A stretch of 64,000 bases of DNA from Burkholderia lata (GCF_000012945.1 NC_007510.1:2294001-2358000); one strand, 5' to 3'; shown: positions 1 through 8,058, counted from the stretch's first letter. Translations and numbers: made by a program. The notes: a model not told the origin generated them from the letters alone.

Positions 1-237
1 CCCACCAAGTCGAATAAGTCGGGCCGATGTGATGACAAGAAGACCCAAGTCAGGCTGCCCTCACCACCTGCCTGCGGAAAATCTGTCGCTCCACTAAAGT
101 TCCCTGGCGCCGAAGCCGATATTTCATTTCGCTGTCGCGCCGATCACAAAGGCCCGCATGCGATAAGATGGTCGTCTCACGCGCCACCGCAACGAATTGC
201 AACTGCTTACAGGTACACCAGGAAGCTATCGAAGAAT

Positions 238-1028
238 ATGAAAGAAATCCTCCAGATACTTGATTCGATCGACTGGCCAACGAGCGTTACTCGACCTGAC
301 ATAGAGAATCACTATGACGTTTATCTAGTGGACGACAAGGCCGTTGACGAACTAAACAGCAAGTACGGCATTTCAATTTTCGGCAGCAAAGACAATAACC
401 GCATCGCAATCCATCGAAACCACACACCCCAACCCGGGGAACATCATTTTGTTTTCAATGGGTCTAACAACATTGCCGTTTTAGACGAAAAATCCGCTTT
501 TCGCGGAAAAGTTATTTTTGAGAATAATTGCCGGTGCGTCCTGATGGGCCATCAGCACGCACTGACCATTCACGCCCACCTTTAGAAGAAGGCACCCTGA
601 TATGGGGACGAGGGGCGCGAACTTACGACTGCAGGATATGGGTGCATGGAGGGCGCACGGTATCAATTGGAGATGACTGCCTATTTTCCGAGGCCATCAC
701 CATTCGAACCAGCGACCATCACTCTGTTGTCGACCTTGATACGTACGAGGTAACAAATCGTCCGGAGAATGTTGCTCTCGACCGCCACGTCTGGATTGGG
801 CCAAGCGTGTCAATTACGCGCGGCGTCACTATCGGAAAAGGGTCGATCGTTGGAATAGGCTCGGTGGTTACAAACTCCATTCCAGAAGCTGAGTTATGGG
901 CCGGAGTACCGGCTAAATGCATCCGCAAAAATGTCTCGTGGGTAGATTCTCATCCCGCCAACAAATCCAATATTGAAGATTTGAAATCGCTCATGGGCGT
1001 ATCGACTGCATCTGATCGATCTAACTGA
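238..1028 (+). pseudogene. hexapeptide-repeat (LbH) acetyltransferase, frameshifted
   Basis: Two overlapping reading frames together give one left-handed beta-helix acyltransferase. Frame one (238-585) gives a roughly 80-residue N-terminal region and enters the helix near GSNNIAVL. Frame two (from about 580) continues with hexapeptide-type turns such as VSIGDD, VWIGPSV and GSIVGIGSVV and ends with a WAGVPAKCIRK motif, typical of the xenobiotic/serine acetyltransferase-like group. The two parts join without a gap if one T is restored to the TTT run at 581-583 (HAHL then LEEGTLIW), so a single-base loss explains the break. Such enzymes usually acetylate sugars of surface polysaccharide; the substrate here is unknown. 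AT-richer than the downstream backbone, consistent with horizontal origin. A sequencing error or a -1 slip is the alternative to a true pseudogene. Confidence 0.75.
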
Positions 1029-1492
1029 CGTTCAATGCCTTTTTGCAGGAATCCCACAGCGCCAATCGATCCGGCATGCCGTTCGGAGTGGCTGCTGATC
1101 GAGGGTTCCCGCGCAAGCACACGTGCAGACTGGGGCGAACGCCGGATCATCCTGACGATGGACTCGTCGACCTTTGCTGCCGGATGATCTGTGCCGCGTA
1201 GACGCGCGGCGCGCCCTTTCGCGACCTTGTCCTGGACGTTCTGATCGTTGGTTCCGAGCCAAAGATGGTTAGGATTCGCGCAGCACGGAACATCACACCG
1301 GTGCAGCACATGCAAGCCGCTGGGAATATCGCCGTTGAACAGCATGTACGAGACGCGATGGGACAGTTGCATGGATCCGTTGAGCCAGAACATGCCGTAT
1401 CCCATCTCTGCGTCGACGTAGCCCTCCCACGCCCAGCACCCGCACATCGGGATCGGCTGAATCTTTTCGAGGAAACGTTCTCGCGCGCTCAT
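950..1492 (-). CDS. HNH endonuclease, phage type
   Basis: The ATG at 1492 overlaps the stop of the upstream replication gene as ATGA, which fixes the start (MSARERFLEK). The protein has the phage HNH layout: CGCWAWEGY, then a YGMFWLNG strand, LSHRVSYMLFNGDIPSGLHVLHRCDVPCC (read in parts) and NPNHLWLGT, with the catalytic HRC/DxPxCxNPxHL pattern intact at roughly residues 60-85. A short HTH-like tail begins with DESIVRMIRRSP and ARVLARE but then loses family character, and the frame runs into the end of the convergent acetyltransferase. The normal C-terminus is therefore probably lost at a deletion junction or indel near 1030-1090. It is likely a homing-type or packaging-associated nuclease of the decayed prophage; activity is uncertain. 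Confidence 0.7.
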   Translation of the reverse strand: MSARERFLEKIQPIPMCGCWAWEGYVDAEMGYGMFWLNGSMQLSHRVSYMLFNGDIPSGLHVLHRCDVPCCANPNHLWLGTNDQNVQDKVAKGRAARLRGTDHPAAKVDESIVRMIRRSPQSARVLAREPSISSHSERHAGSIGAVGFLQKGIERQLDRSDAVDTPMSDFKSSILDLLAG

Positions 1493-2240
1493 GCCGGCGC
1501 TCCTTGCCGTACACCGTTGGCCCAGAGATGCGCCGATCGATCGCTGCAGCCCGCGTTTGTGGCCTGCCACTGGTACGTGAAGCCCGCCGCCTTCCACCAC
1601 GGAACCGCGCCACCATCGAAGAGATCACCCTTCGCTCCAGGCTTCGCGTATTCCTCGAAGTGCCGATCACGTCCGAAGAACGTCGACGCCTGCTTCACGT
1701 ACGGCGTGCCGATGTTGCCTGCAGCCTTCATGGCCGCTGCGTAGGCGACCACTGCCGCGATCAGCACATCTGGATCGATGCCTTCACGGACCCGAGCGTT
1801 CCATGCCCACTGAGCAGCCTGCTTCGAATTCGAGCCTTCACGGTTCGGATATTGCCGCCATGCATCATCGAATTTCGAATCGCACGAACGAGTAGGTTTA
1901 CTTCCTGGTTTAACTTCCTGTTTTGTGGTGCTGTCAGCACCCACCCCTCCCTGCTGTGAGCACCTACCGTAGGTGCAGTGTGCACATACCCGTCGGTGCT
2001 ATCAGCACCTACTACCCCCACGGATGCCCCCACTCTCAGGAGGTACTGATTCGGAAGGTTGACGCCATTTTGCGTCTGGCGACGAATCTCGATCAGCACG
2101 CACTCTTTGGCGAGTCGGTCATGCGACGGATCGCAACGACCCGTATGCGCATTGCAGCAATTCGCCAGCATGAGCAGGACGAGCTTCTGGAGGGCCGGCA
2201 AGTCCTGCTCGACAGCCCAGGTCATTGCCTGGAAGCTCAT
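1489..2240 (-). pseudogene. phage O-type replication protein, degraded
   Basis: The first part (2240 down to about 1945) reads MSFQAMTWAVEQDLPALQK then LVLLMLANCCNAHTG, the winged-helix N-terminus of phage replication proteins. The second part (1944-1489, another frame) contains FDDAWRQYPNREGSNSK and GTPYVKQASTFFGRDRH, the typical C-terminus. Two lesions are visible. After DRLAKEC (about 2100) the recognition-helix segment of the family, some 20 residues, is missing and the text resumes in frame at LIEIRRQTQNGVNLPNQY. A frameshift then occurs in the C run at 1944-1947, where one extra base would rejoin REG to VGADSTTK. The ATG overlaps the stop of the preceding gene (2237-2240) and the stop overlaps the HNH start, so this was one polycistronic early operon. 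Confidence 0.7.
1927..2009. repeat. four iteron-like palindromes inside the replication gene
   Basis: Four related near-palindromes follow each other: 1927-1941 (GGTGCTGTCAGCACC), 1951-1967 (CTGCTGTGAGCACCTAC), 1969-1985 (GTAGGTGCAGTGTGCAC) and 1995-2009 (GGTGCTATCAGCACC). The first and last are perfect-armed GGTGCT/AGCACC repeats. They lie in the low-complexity middle of the O-type replication gene, the same place as the iterons bound by the O protein in the lambda origin. They are therefore a plausible phage replication origin. The repeats also explain why the protein is repetitive here (VGADST, VGAHS, VGADST). Confidence 0.6.
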
Positions 2241-2569
2241 CGCATGGACTCCTGGATCGCCAGTTCCATGACCAGTCGTTGATCGGCGCTGCGCGCACGG
2301 ATCTCGCTGTACATCGCGTGTTTGCAGACGCGCCGCCAGAGAGGTGTTGCAACGGGCGACAGCATTAGGGCGCCGAGTGCGCTGATGCGGAGCTCACGCT
2401 CGTAGTCGGCTCGAGCCTGCCCGGTCAACTCAGTCACATCGGCTTGGTCGATCGACCAGATTCGAATGTCCGGACAGAAAAACCGCCGGCTCCTCCAAAT
2501 GGATCGATAACCCTGGCACGGGGGATTTCCATACACGACGTCAAGTTCGATACGATTCATTCTTACCAT
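2237..2569 (-). CDS. small phage-operon protein of unknown function
   Basis: A 110-residue frame whose stop overlaps the start of the replication gene (ATGA). The N-terminal 20 residues contain DVVYGNPPCQGYR, which resembles the NPPC motif IV region of DNA methyltransferases. No other methyltransferase motif follows, and the C-terminal 60 residues (helical, RADYERELRISAL) look like a small phage accessory protein. The frame may be a deletion fusion of a methyltransferase piece with the tail of the gene normally upstream of the replication protein. The start is at 2569 or 2560; an AGGGA stretch precedes both. I do not recognise a function. Confidence 0.45.
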   Translation of the reverse strand: MVRMNRIELDVVYGNPPCQGYRSIWRSRRFFCPDIRIWSIDQADVTELTGQARADYERELRISALGALMLSPVATPLWRRVCKHAMYSEIRARSADQRLVMELAIQESMR

Positions 2570-2583
2570 CCCTGCCCAATACT

Positions 2584-2592
2584 TACTAAGTA
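2584..2592. promoter_or_regulatory. short palindrome, possible phage operator
   Basis: TACTAAGTA is an odd perfect palindrome lying 15 bases upstream of the minus-strand early operon start (2569) and at the head of the plus-strand stretch 2602-2898. Its position between two divergent frames fits an operator for a lost repressor, but there is only one copy, so the support is weak. Confidence 0.25.
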
Positions 2593-2601
2593 GTACGAAT
2601 C

Positions 2602-2898
2602 ATGCAAAACAAAGCCCCGCCTTTGTGGAAAGCTGCCGGCGGCCAAGCCGGTTCGGTTTGCCGGAGGGTTCGGCTTACCTCAACTCTCCCCAAAAACGGG
2701 GCTTCCCTCTTTGCCCATCGATTGGCAGTCGACAGACATAAGCTAACTCAGTTTCCCGTCGGTTTCTGGCGTCCACCAGCCATATCGACGGCGAAGACCG
2801 CCGGACGGGCTTCAAAGCCCACCACAAAGGCCGCCACTACCAGAAAAGAAGTCGCCCAAAGCCTTGACGCAGACAGCGATATTGCGCGAACTGTGTAG
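2602..2898 (+). other. hairpin-rich phage regulatory stretch with a doubtful ORF
   Basis: A 98-codon frame starting MQNKAPPLWK opens here. The DNA is rich in short inverted repeats, for example CAAAGCCCCGCCTTTG at about 2610 and CCCC/GGGG arms around AAAAA at about 2690, and the composition (many K, A, T, R) is poor for a folded protein. Comparable lysine/alanine-rich frames occur in the control regions of phage and satellite elements (the Ash/Icd-type region). A translated small protein and a structured leader RNA are both possible; I cannot separate them. Confidence 0.25.
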
Positions 2899-3106
2899 CC
2901 CCGAGCACCGCACGGCGAGCGGACCTGGCGAAGTTCACCATCACGTGCTCGATCACTTCATCCATTCCGTGGAACTCACGGAATTCCGGATACACCTTGA
3001 TGACCTTGTTCGCGAAGATCACCATGTTCACGAGCATTCCCGGTGTCGGCTTGTTGACGTTCTCGGCGATCTTCGGCGGCTCGCTACCCTCGATGATCGG
3101 TGCCAT
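2837..3106 (-). CDS. small hypothetical phage protein, altered C-terminus
   Basis: From the ATG at 3106 (MAPIIEGSEPPKIAEN) an 89-residue frame follows the AlpA-like gene in the same direction. It is helical with GMDEVIEHVMVNFARSARR; the last 15 residues (YRCLRQGFGRLLFW) are antisense to the plus-strand regulatory stretch and look like read-through past a deletion junction near 2880. No Shine-Dalgarno is obvious before 3106, so a start further upstream (3172, overlapping the previous gene) is possible. I do not recognise the family. Confidence 0.4.
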   Translation of the reverse strand: MAPIIEGSEPPKIAENVNKPTPGMLVNMVIFANKVIKVYPEFREFHGMDEVIEHVMVNFARSARRAVLGATQFAQYRCLRQGFGRLLFW

Positions 3107-3128
3107 TTTTTTGTTTGCGCAAGGGCAA

Positions 3129-3395
3129 TCACGCCGCCTCCTGCCCTTCGTGAGGCGCCATGGCATAGCCAAGCGGATGCTGCAGCCACCAATGCACCTC
3201 GGCGTTGCTGTAGCAGGAGTGCGTGCGGCTCATGCGGATCGGCTGGGGCGCCTTGCCGGCGAGCCCCAGCTTCCTCCAGGACTCGCGGCACATCGGAATA
3301 AAGGGCGCGATCTGAGCCCATTTGGAGAGGCCGACCCTCGGGAGGATCGGCTCGATCGGCTTGCCGGAATCGGCTGGCGCTGCTGTTTTCTTCAC
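3129..3395 (-). CDS. AlpA-like DNA-binding protein / excisionase
   Basis: The GTG start at 3395 has GGTGAG upstream. The 88-residue protein carries the compact winged-helix of the AlpA/excisionase group: LPRVGLSKWAQIAPF, then CRESWRKLGLAGKAP as recognition helix and wing entry, then SNAEVHWWLQHPLGY. Members sit next to tyrosine integrases and either activate integrase transcription or direct excision. Here the integrase about 400 bases away is truncated, so the protein probably no longer has its partner. Frame and motifs are intact. Confidence 0.7.
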   Translation of the reverse strand: MKKTAAPADSGKPIEPILPRVGLSKWAQIAPFIPMCRESWRKLGLAGKAPQPIRMSRTHSCYSNAEVHWWLQHPLGYAMAPHEGQEAA

Positions 3396-3467
3396 TTTCG
3401 CTCACCGCTGGAGGTGTTGGTGAGCTAATGCTACGGATTCGGTACGCTCGATGTAACGGCAGTATTT

Positions 3468-3773
3468 CTATGGTTTTGGTTCGTCTACCGCCGTTGCGCT
3501 CGACAATGAAAATGGATCGAATGGGCGTCCCCATTGAGCAACGTACTTCTCTATGTTCCTGTCATCTAATGTTGTCCGAAAGCCCTCGAACCGCATAAGT
3601 TCAGAAATGATCCAACTGTGAGGTTTCCCCAAGCGCAAACGATTAATTTGGTCGATCCGATACGCAAAAAGCCGTTCTTTCGCCGTTTCGTCGAAACGCG
3701 AAATCGGATAGACCTGTTGAGCGCCCATCTGTCGTAGTGCCGCGAGCACCCGAGCCAAGTCCTCGAAGTCATC
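3468..3773 (-). pseudogene. C-terminal fragment of an unidentified protein, fused to the integrase remnant
   Basis: The frame reads EADDFEDLARVLAALRQ, MGAQQVYPISRFDETAKERL, then GKPHSWIISELMRFEGF to a stop at 3468. It has normal amino-acid composition and is probably the last ~100 residues of a real protein whose 5' part has been lost. It begins exactly where integrase homology ends (about 3773), in a different frame, so a deletion has joined two genes. I do not recognise the family; the only translation start in the frame is a TTG at 3758. Confidence 0.45.
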
Positions 3774-3922
3774 CGCTTCTCTTTGCCGTCGATGCGATAC
3801 TTCAATCGCCAGTACTTCGACCCGTTCGGCATGACCTCAAGGTACATGCCTTGGCCGTCGGCCAGCTTGTAGGATTTTTCGCGAGGCTTGGCCGCACGAA
3901 CGGCGACATCGGTAAGGGGCAT
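3773..3922 (-). pseudogene. tyrosine integrase, N-terminal fragment
   Basis: The first 50 codons from the ATG at 3922 (MPLTDVAVRAAKPREKSYKL, then ADGQGMYLEVMPNGSKYWR and IDGKEKR) are the DUF4102 arm-binding domain of P4-type integrases. The expected continuation (core-binding and catalytic R-H-R-Y domain, about 350 residues) is absent and the frame passes into unrelated sequence. The gene lies 174 bases from the 3' end of tRNA-Leu and is oriented as in intact islands inserted there. The truncation means the element can no longer integrate or excise by itself. Confidence 0.8.
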
Positions 3923-4095
3923 TTGAGCATGGCGGCATTTCGATGCCCTTGATCAGGAAAACTGCCCCCCTACGATGCCCCCTGATTTCGTGGGTGTCAA
4001 TGAGAAACACTGGGCAACGCTGGTAGCAAAAAGCCCCGCAAGTCATTGACTGGCAGGGCTTTTTGGGCAACGACGGTTGTCGTTGGGAGTATCTG

Positions 4096-4182
4096 TGGTG
4101 CGTGAGGCCGGACTCGAACCGGCACACCCTTGCGGGCGTCAGGACCTAAACCTGGTGCGTCTACCAATTTCGCCACTCACGC
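4096..4182 (-). tRNA. leuW-type: tRNA-Leu (anticodon UAG)
   Basis: The reverse complement folds as a class II tRNA: acceptor GCGTGAG/CTCACGC, D-arm GGCGAAATTGGTAGACGC, anticodon loop TTTAGGT (anticodon TAG), an extended variable arm GACGCCCGCAAGGGTGT, and T-arm GGTTCGAGTCC. Discriminator A and an encoded CCA (4096-4098) follow. Its 3' end faces the integrase fragment and is the likely attachment site of the damaged element to the left. Confidence 0.95.
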
Positions 4183-4417
4183 GCATTTCTGTCGCCTGAC
4201 CACGCGGCACGCAAGATGCGTTGCCACGCGCCCGGGACATCGCGCCGGCTTGTAACCGGCACGCCCGATCAGGCGAGCGCGAGATTCTACCCGATCCGTA
4301 CGAGCTTGTCTCGCCCCCGCCGGCACCCATCGTGCAGCGATGCTAGAATGCCGCGCTCGACGTTTCGGCACCGCGCCGCCGCGCGTCCCCCGAACCCGCC
4401 CCCACACGATTCCGCCC

Positions 4418-5251
4418 GTGAACTTCGACGACTACTGTCAGCAAAAGGCCGCCCCTGCGGGCTCCAGCGTCTACTACGCGCTGCGCCAGGCGCCGCTCGC
4501 CACGCAGCCGCGCCTGACCGCGCTGTTCGCGCTGCGCCGCGAACTCGAGGAAACCGTCAAGGAAACCAGCGACCCGACCGTCGGACACACGAAGCTCGCG
4601 TGGTGGCACAAGGAACTCGCGGCGCTGGCCGACGGACAGCCTTCGCACCCGGTCACGAAGGCGCTCGCCAAGCATCACCCGGCGATCGCCGCCGAAGCCG
4701 ATGCGTTGCGTACGCTCGTCAACGGTTACGGGATGGATCTCGAACAGGCGCGCTACCTCGATCTCGCGAACCTGCAGCGCTATATCGCGCAGGTCGGCGG
4801 CACTTTCGCGTCGCTGGTCGCGCGCGCAAGTTCGGCAAACCCGGCGGACCCGCAACCGTGGGCCGCGGACGCCGGCCGCGCGCTGATGCTCGCGCAATTC
4901 GTGCAGGACCTCGGTAACGATGCGCGCCACGGCCGCATCTACCTGCCGATCGACGAACTGCAGCGCTACAACGTGACCGCGGCCGATCTGCTGAACCGCC
5001 GCTACAGTCCGGCCTTCACCGAATTGCTGCAATTCCAGACGGCCCGCGCGCGCGAAGCACTCGTGGCCGCCGAAGCGGCGATCCCGGCATCCGAACGCCG
5101 CGCCCAGCGCACGCTGCGCGCGCAGCTCGCACTGGCCGCTTCGCTGCTCGACGAAATCGAACGCGACGGCTACCAGGTGCTGCATCAGCGCATCGCGCTG
5201 ACGCCGATCCGCAAGCTGTGGATCGCGTGGCGCACCGCGCGCCGCCGCTGA
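4418..5251 (+). CDS. hpnD: squalene/phytoene synthase family protein (presqualene diphosphate synthase, HpnD-like)
   Basis: A 277-residue all-helical prenyl synthase of the trans-isoprenyl head-to-head group. The second Asp-rich signature is clear at residues 160-177 (QFVQDLGNDARHGRIYLP); the first is less canonical (ELEETVKETSDPTVGHTK). Known family members condense two farnesyl diphosphates to presqualene diphosphate for hopanoid synthesis; no other hopanoid gene is adjacent, so the exact product is inferred. The GTG at 4418 (VNFDDYCQQK) is preferred over an in-frame ATG at 4340 because the intervening stretch is proline/arginine-rich and not family-like. It is monocistronic and convergent with the DUF1501 gene, 10 bases away. 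Confidence 0.8.
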   Translation: MNFDDYCQQKAAPAGSSVYYALRQAPLATQPRLTALFALRRELEETVKETSDPTVGHTKLAWWHKELAALADGQPSHPVTKALAKHHPAIAAEADALRTLVNGYGMDLEQARYLDLANLQRYIAQVGGTFASLVARASSANPADPQPWAADAGRALMLAQFVQDLGNDARHGRIYLPIDELQRYNVTAADLLNRRYSPAFTELLQFQTARAREALVAAEAAIPASERRAQRTLRAQLALAASLLDEIERDGYQVLHQRIALTPIRKLWIAWRTARRR

Positions 5252-5261
5252 TCCTCGCTCC

Positions 5262-6482
5262 TCACGCCTTCAACAACGGCAGCGTATCGAAGCGCTGCTG
5301 CAGCACGCGGGTCGCGTCGAGCCCCCACCACGGCCCGAGCACGGTCGCGTAGAGCTGGCGGAAATCGACCGCGACCGGCAGATTGCCGTTGCCGTCGAGC
5401 CGCCCAAGCGCCGGCGGCGCACCGTACAGCCCGCCGGCCACGCGGCCGCCCATCACGAAATGCGGCGCGGCCGTGCCGTGATCGGTGCCGTTGCTCTGGT
5501 TCTCGCGCACGCGCCGCCCGAATTCCGCATACGTCATCACGAGCGTCTGGTTCCAGCGGCCGAGCTCGATCAACGCGCCGCGCATCGCGCTCATCCCTTC
5601 CGCGAACTGCTTGAGCAGTGCAGCCTGCTGCCCCGGCTGGTTCTGGTGCGTATCGAAGCCGTTGAGCGTCAGACGCAGCACCGCGACACCATCCTGCGCG
5701 CCGGGCCCGGACGCTTCGCATGCGGCCAGCACCTGCATCGCGGTCTTGACCGACGTGCCGAACGCGCCGGCCGGAAAGGCTGTCCGGAATTCACGCATCC
5801 CGCCGCGCGGGCGCAGCCGGTCGGCCGCCTTCACGATGTCGTTCTCGACGTCGATGATGTGGGCGAGCGCAGGGTTCTGTTCGCGCAGCGACGACGGCTC
5901 GGCAAGCCGGGCCGCACGGATGAACTGCGCGGGATTGACGAGCGCGATCGCACGCGCACCGTTCGACAGCGGCCCCATCTCGGCGCTGCCGAGCACGACG
6001 CCGTCGGCCGCGAAACCGGGCGGTACGGGTGCTTGCGCGAACGTGCGCGTGAGCCAGCCTTCGTGCAGGTATTGATCCGAGCGCGACGCGGTATCCCAGA
6101 TCTCGATCGAGCGAAAGTGCGACAGGTTCGGCTGCGGATAGCCGACGCCCTGCACGACCGCGACCTGCCCGTCGCGCCACAGCGGCATCAGCGGCGCAAG
6201 CGACGGATGCAGCCCCGTGTGTGCGTCGAGTTGCAGCACCTGCTCGCGCTTGATGCCGATGCTGCGCCGGAACTGGTAATACAGCGGGTCCGCATACGGC
6301 ACCACCGTGTTGAGGCCATCGTTGCCGCCCTTCAACTCGACGAGGATCAGCACGTTCGCATACCCGGGCGCCGGTTGGCGCCCCGCCTGCGCCACGGAAG
6401 CCGCCATCGCAGGCGCCTGCCACATCGACACGCCGGCCGCGGCCGCAGCGCCCGTCAGCGTCAGAAAATCACGTCGGTTCAT
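5262..6482 (-). CDS. DUF1501 protein, Tat-exported
   Basis: A 406-residue protein with a twin-arginine signal (MNRRDFLTLTGAAAAAGVS) followed by the alkaline-phosphatase-like DUF1501 fold: LVELKGGNDGLNTVVPY near residue 50, HPSLAPLMPLW, NLSHFRSIEIWDT, LNGFDTHQNQPGQQ and YAEFGRRVRENQSNGTDHG, residues that would bind metals in the sulfatase/phosphatase clan. It is the downstream partner of the DUF1800 gene, 67 bases apart. The pair is widespread in proteobacteria and planctomycetes; substrate and role are unknown, but export before folding with a bound cofactor is implied by the Tat signal. Confidence 0.85.
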   Translation of the reverse strand: MNRRDFLTLTGAAAAAGVSMWQAPAMAASVAQAGRQPAPGYANVLILVELKGGNDGLNTVVPYADPLYYQFRRSIGIKREQVLQLDAHTGLHPSLAPLMPLWRDGQVAVVQGVGYPQPNLSHFRSIEIWDTASRSDQYLHEGWLTRTFAQAPVPPGFAADGVVLGSAEMGPLSNGARAIALVNPAQFIRAARLAEPSSLREQNPALAHIIDVENDIVKAADRLRPRGGMREFRTAFPAGAFGTSVKTAMQVLAACEASGPGAQDGVAVLRLTLNGFDTHQNQPGQQAALLKQFAEGMSAMRGALIELGRWNQTLVMTYAEFGRRVRENQSNGTDHGTAAPHFVMGGRVAGGLYGAPPALGRLDGNGNLPVAVDFRQLYATVLGPWWGLDATRVLQQRFDTLPLLKA

Positions 6483-6549
6483 CGCGCATCCTTTGGTTCG
6501 CCGTCCGGCACCTTTGCCGCACCGGCTCCCCGCTTCATCGTCGTTCGAA

Positions 6550-8058
6550 TCATTTCAGTTGATAGGCCGGATCCATCAGCAGCGCCTCGAGATACGCGCT
6601 GCCGGTCGAATCCGTGTCGATCGCCGCGACCGGCGACAGTTGCAGCACCGCGTGCTGCAACTGAAGCTCGGTCGACAAGCCCGCGATCGCCTGCGGCCGT
6701 GCGCGATATTGGGCAAGCCAGCGTTCGAGGTCGAAACGCAGGCCGGCGCGCGCGGGCTTGGCGGGCGTGCTGCGCATGCCGGCGGCGGACGCCGTATCGA
6801 CCACCGGCATCGCATGCGCGCGGACATTCGGCGCCGGCGACATCGCATGCGCCGGCGGGTGCATGCCGGCTGTCTCCGTCGCGCGAAACAGTTGCTCGAC
6901 GAACTGCTTGCGCGCGAGCAGCGTGGTGCTGTTGATCCACAGCGCGCCACCGGGCCAGCCCTTCACGTTCGGCGGGTAGAACAGGTTCTGCCCGAGCGTG
7001 CGCACGGTGTTCGCGAGCATCTGCGGATCGCCGTATGACACGTCGAACAGCCGCACCGACCCGACGACGAATTCCGCCGGCGACTTGACGAGCACGCCGC
7101 GGTTGCGTGGATCCCAGAAGGCGTCGGTCGACCACAGCGCGGCGAGCGCCGCGCGAATGTCGTAGCCGCTCGACCGAAACCGTTCGGCCACCGCATCGAG
7201 CGCGCCCGGATCGGGCGTATCCGACACGAACTCGCGCCACAGCTTGGCGGCGATGAAGCGCGCGGTGCCGGGCCGCTTCAGCAGGATGTCGAGAAAGCCG
7301 TCGCCGTCGAACGGCCCCGTTTCGCCGAGGATCGTCTTGTCGCCCGCATCGTGCAGATCCGGCCGCACCTGGAAGCGATAAGTATCGGGATCGACGGTCC
7401 AGCCCGTCATCGCGCGTGCGGCTTCGGTCACGTCGTATTGCGTGTAATGCCCTTCGCCGAGCGTGAACAGCTCCATCACCTCGCGCGCGAAATTTTCGTT
7501 CGGGCGCCCCTTGCGATTGCTCGCGCCGTCGAGGTACTGCAGCATCGCCGGGTCCTTCGCGACCGCGTGCAGCAGCACGCCGAAATTGCCGAGCGCCTCG
7601 CGGCGAAACAGTGCGTTCTGTGCCGCCATCGTCTGCGGGTAAGGCACCTTGTCCTGCCCCGACGTGAAGTGCCCGTGCCAGAACAGCGTCATGCGTTCGG
7701 TGAGCGGCGACGGCGTCACGATCATCTCGTTGACCCACGCCGCGCGCAGCGCATCGTAACGAACGTTGCGCTCGCGCTGCTCGTCGCGCCGCATGTCGGG
7801 GGTCAGCGCCTGGCGCTGCGCGCGCGTCGGCGGCAACTCGGCGATCCAGTCGGGCCACGTCGTGACGGGGTCGCGGCGAACGTTGCCGAGCGTGTCGGCC
7901 ACGACCTGCGCGCGCGTCATGCCGACGACGCGCGCAACATCGGCGGGCGCGGGAGAAAAACCGGTACGACTCAGGAAAAACAATGCATCGTCGGCATCGA
8001 GCGGCGACTGCATCGCGGGCGACGGCGCCGGTGCGGCAACGTTCGCTTTCATCGTCAT
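6550..8058 (-). CDS. DUF1800 protein
   Basis: A 502-residue DUF1800 protein. Family features are LFFLSRTGFSPAPADV near the N-terminus, MTLFWHGHFTSGQDKV, NENFAREVMELFTLGEGHYT and the NVKGWPGGALWINSTTLLAR block. A low-complexity insert of about 45 residues (AHAMSPAPNVRAHAMPVV) lies before the C-terminal region. The ATG at 8058 has GGGAG upstream. No classic signal peptide is visible, unlike its partner DUF1501, which follows in the same direction. The function is unknown; the two proteins are thought to act together at the envelope. Confidence 0.85.
   Translation of the reverse strand: MTMKANVAAPAPSPAMQSPLDADDALFFLSRTGFSPAPADVARVVGMTRAQVVADTLGNVRRDPVTTWPDWIAELPPTRAQRQALTPDMRRDEQRERNVRYDALRAAWVNEMIVTPSPLTERMTLFWHGHFTSGQDKVPYPQTMAAQNALFRREALGNFGVLLHAVAKDPAMLQYLDGASNRKGRPNENFAREVMELFTLGEGHYTQYDVTEAARAMTGWTVDPDTYRFQVRPDLHDAGDKTILGETGPFDGDGFLDILLKRPGTARFIAAKLWREFVSDTPDPGALDAVAERFRSSGYDIRAALAALWSTDAFWDPRNRGVLVKSPAEFVVGSVRLFDVSYGDPQMLANTVRTLGQNLFYPPNVKGWPGGALWINSTTLLARKQFVEQLFRATETAGMHPPAHAMSPAPNVRAHAMPVVDTASAAGMRSTPAKPARAGLRFDLERWLAQYRARPQAIAGLSTELQLQHAVLQLSPVAAIDTDSTGSAYLEALLMDPAYQLK

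Noticed and set aside
50..280. A 76-codon minus-strand frame at the left edge
   Set aside because: No ribosome site or family character, and it overlaps the start of the acetyltransferase gene.
1927..2009. Possible CRISPR array
   Set aside because: The repeats are short palindromes with irregular 3-10 base spacing inside a coding region; there are no spacers of uniform length and no cas genes.
5460..6935. A 491-codon plus-strand frame
   Set aside because: Antisense to the DUF1501 and DUF1800 genes; no recognisable domain.
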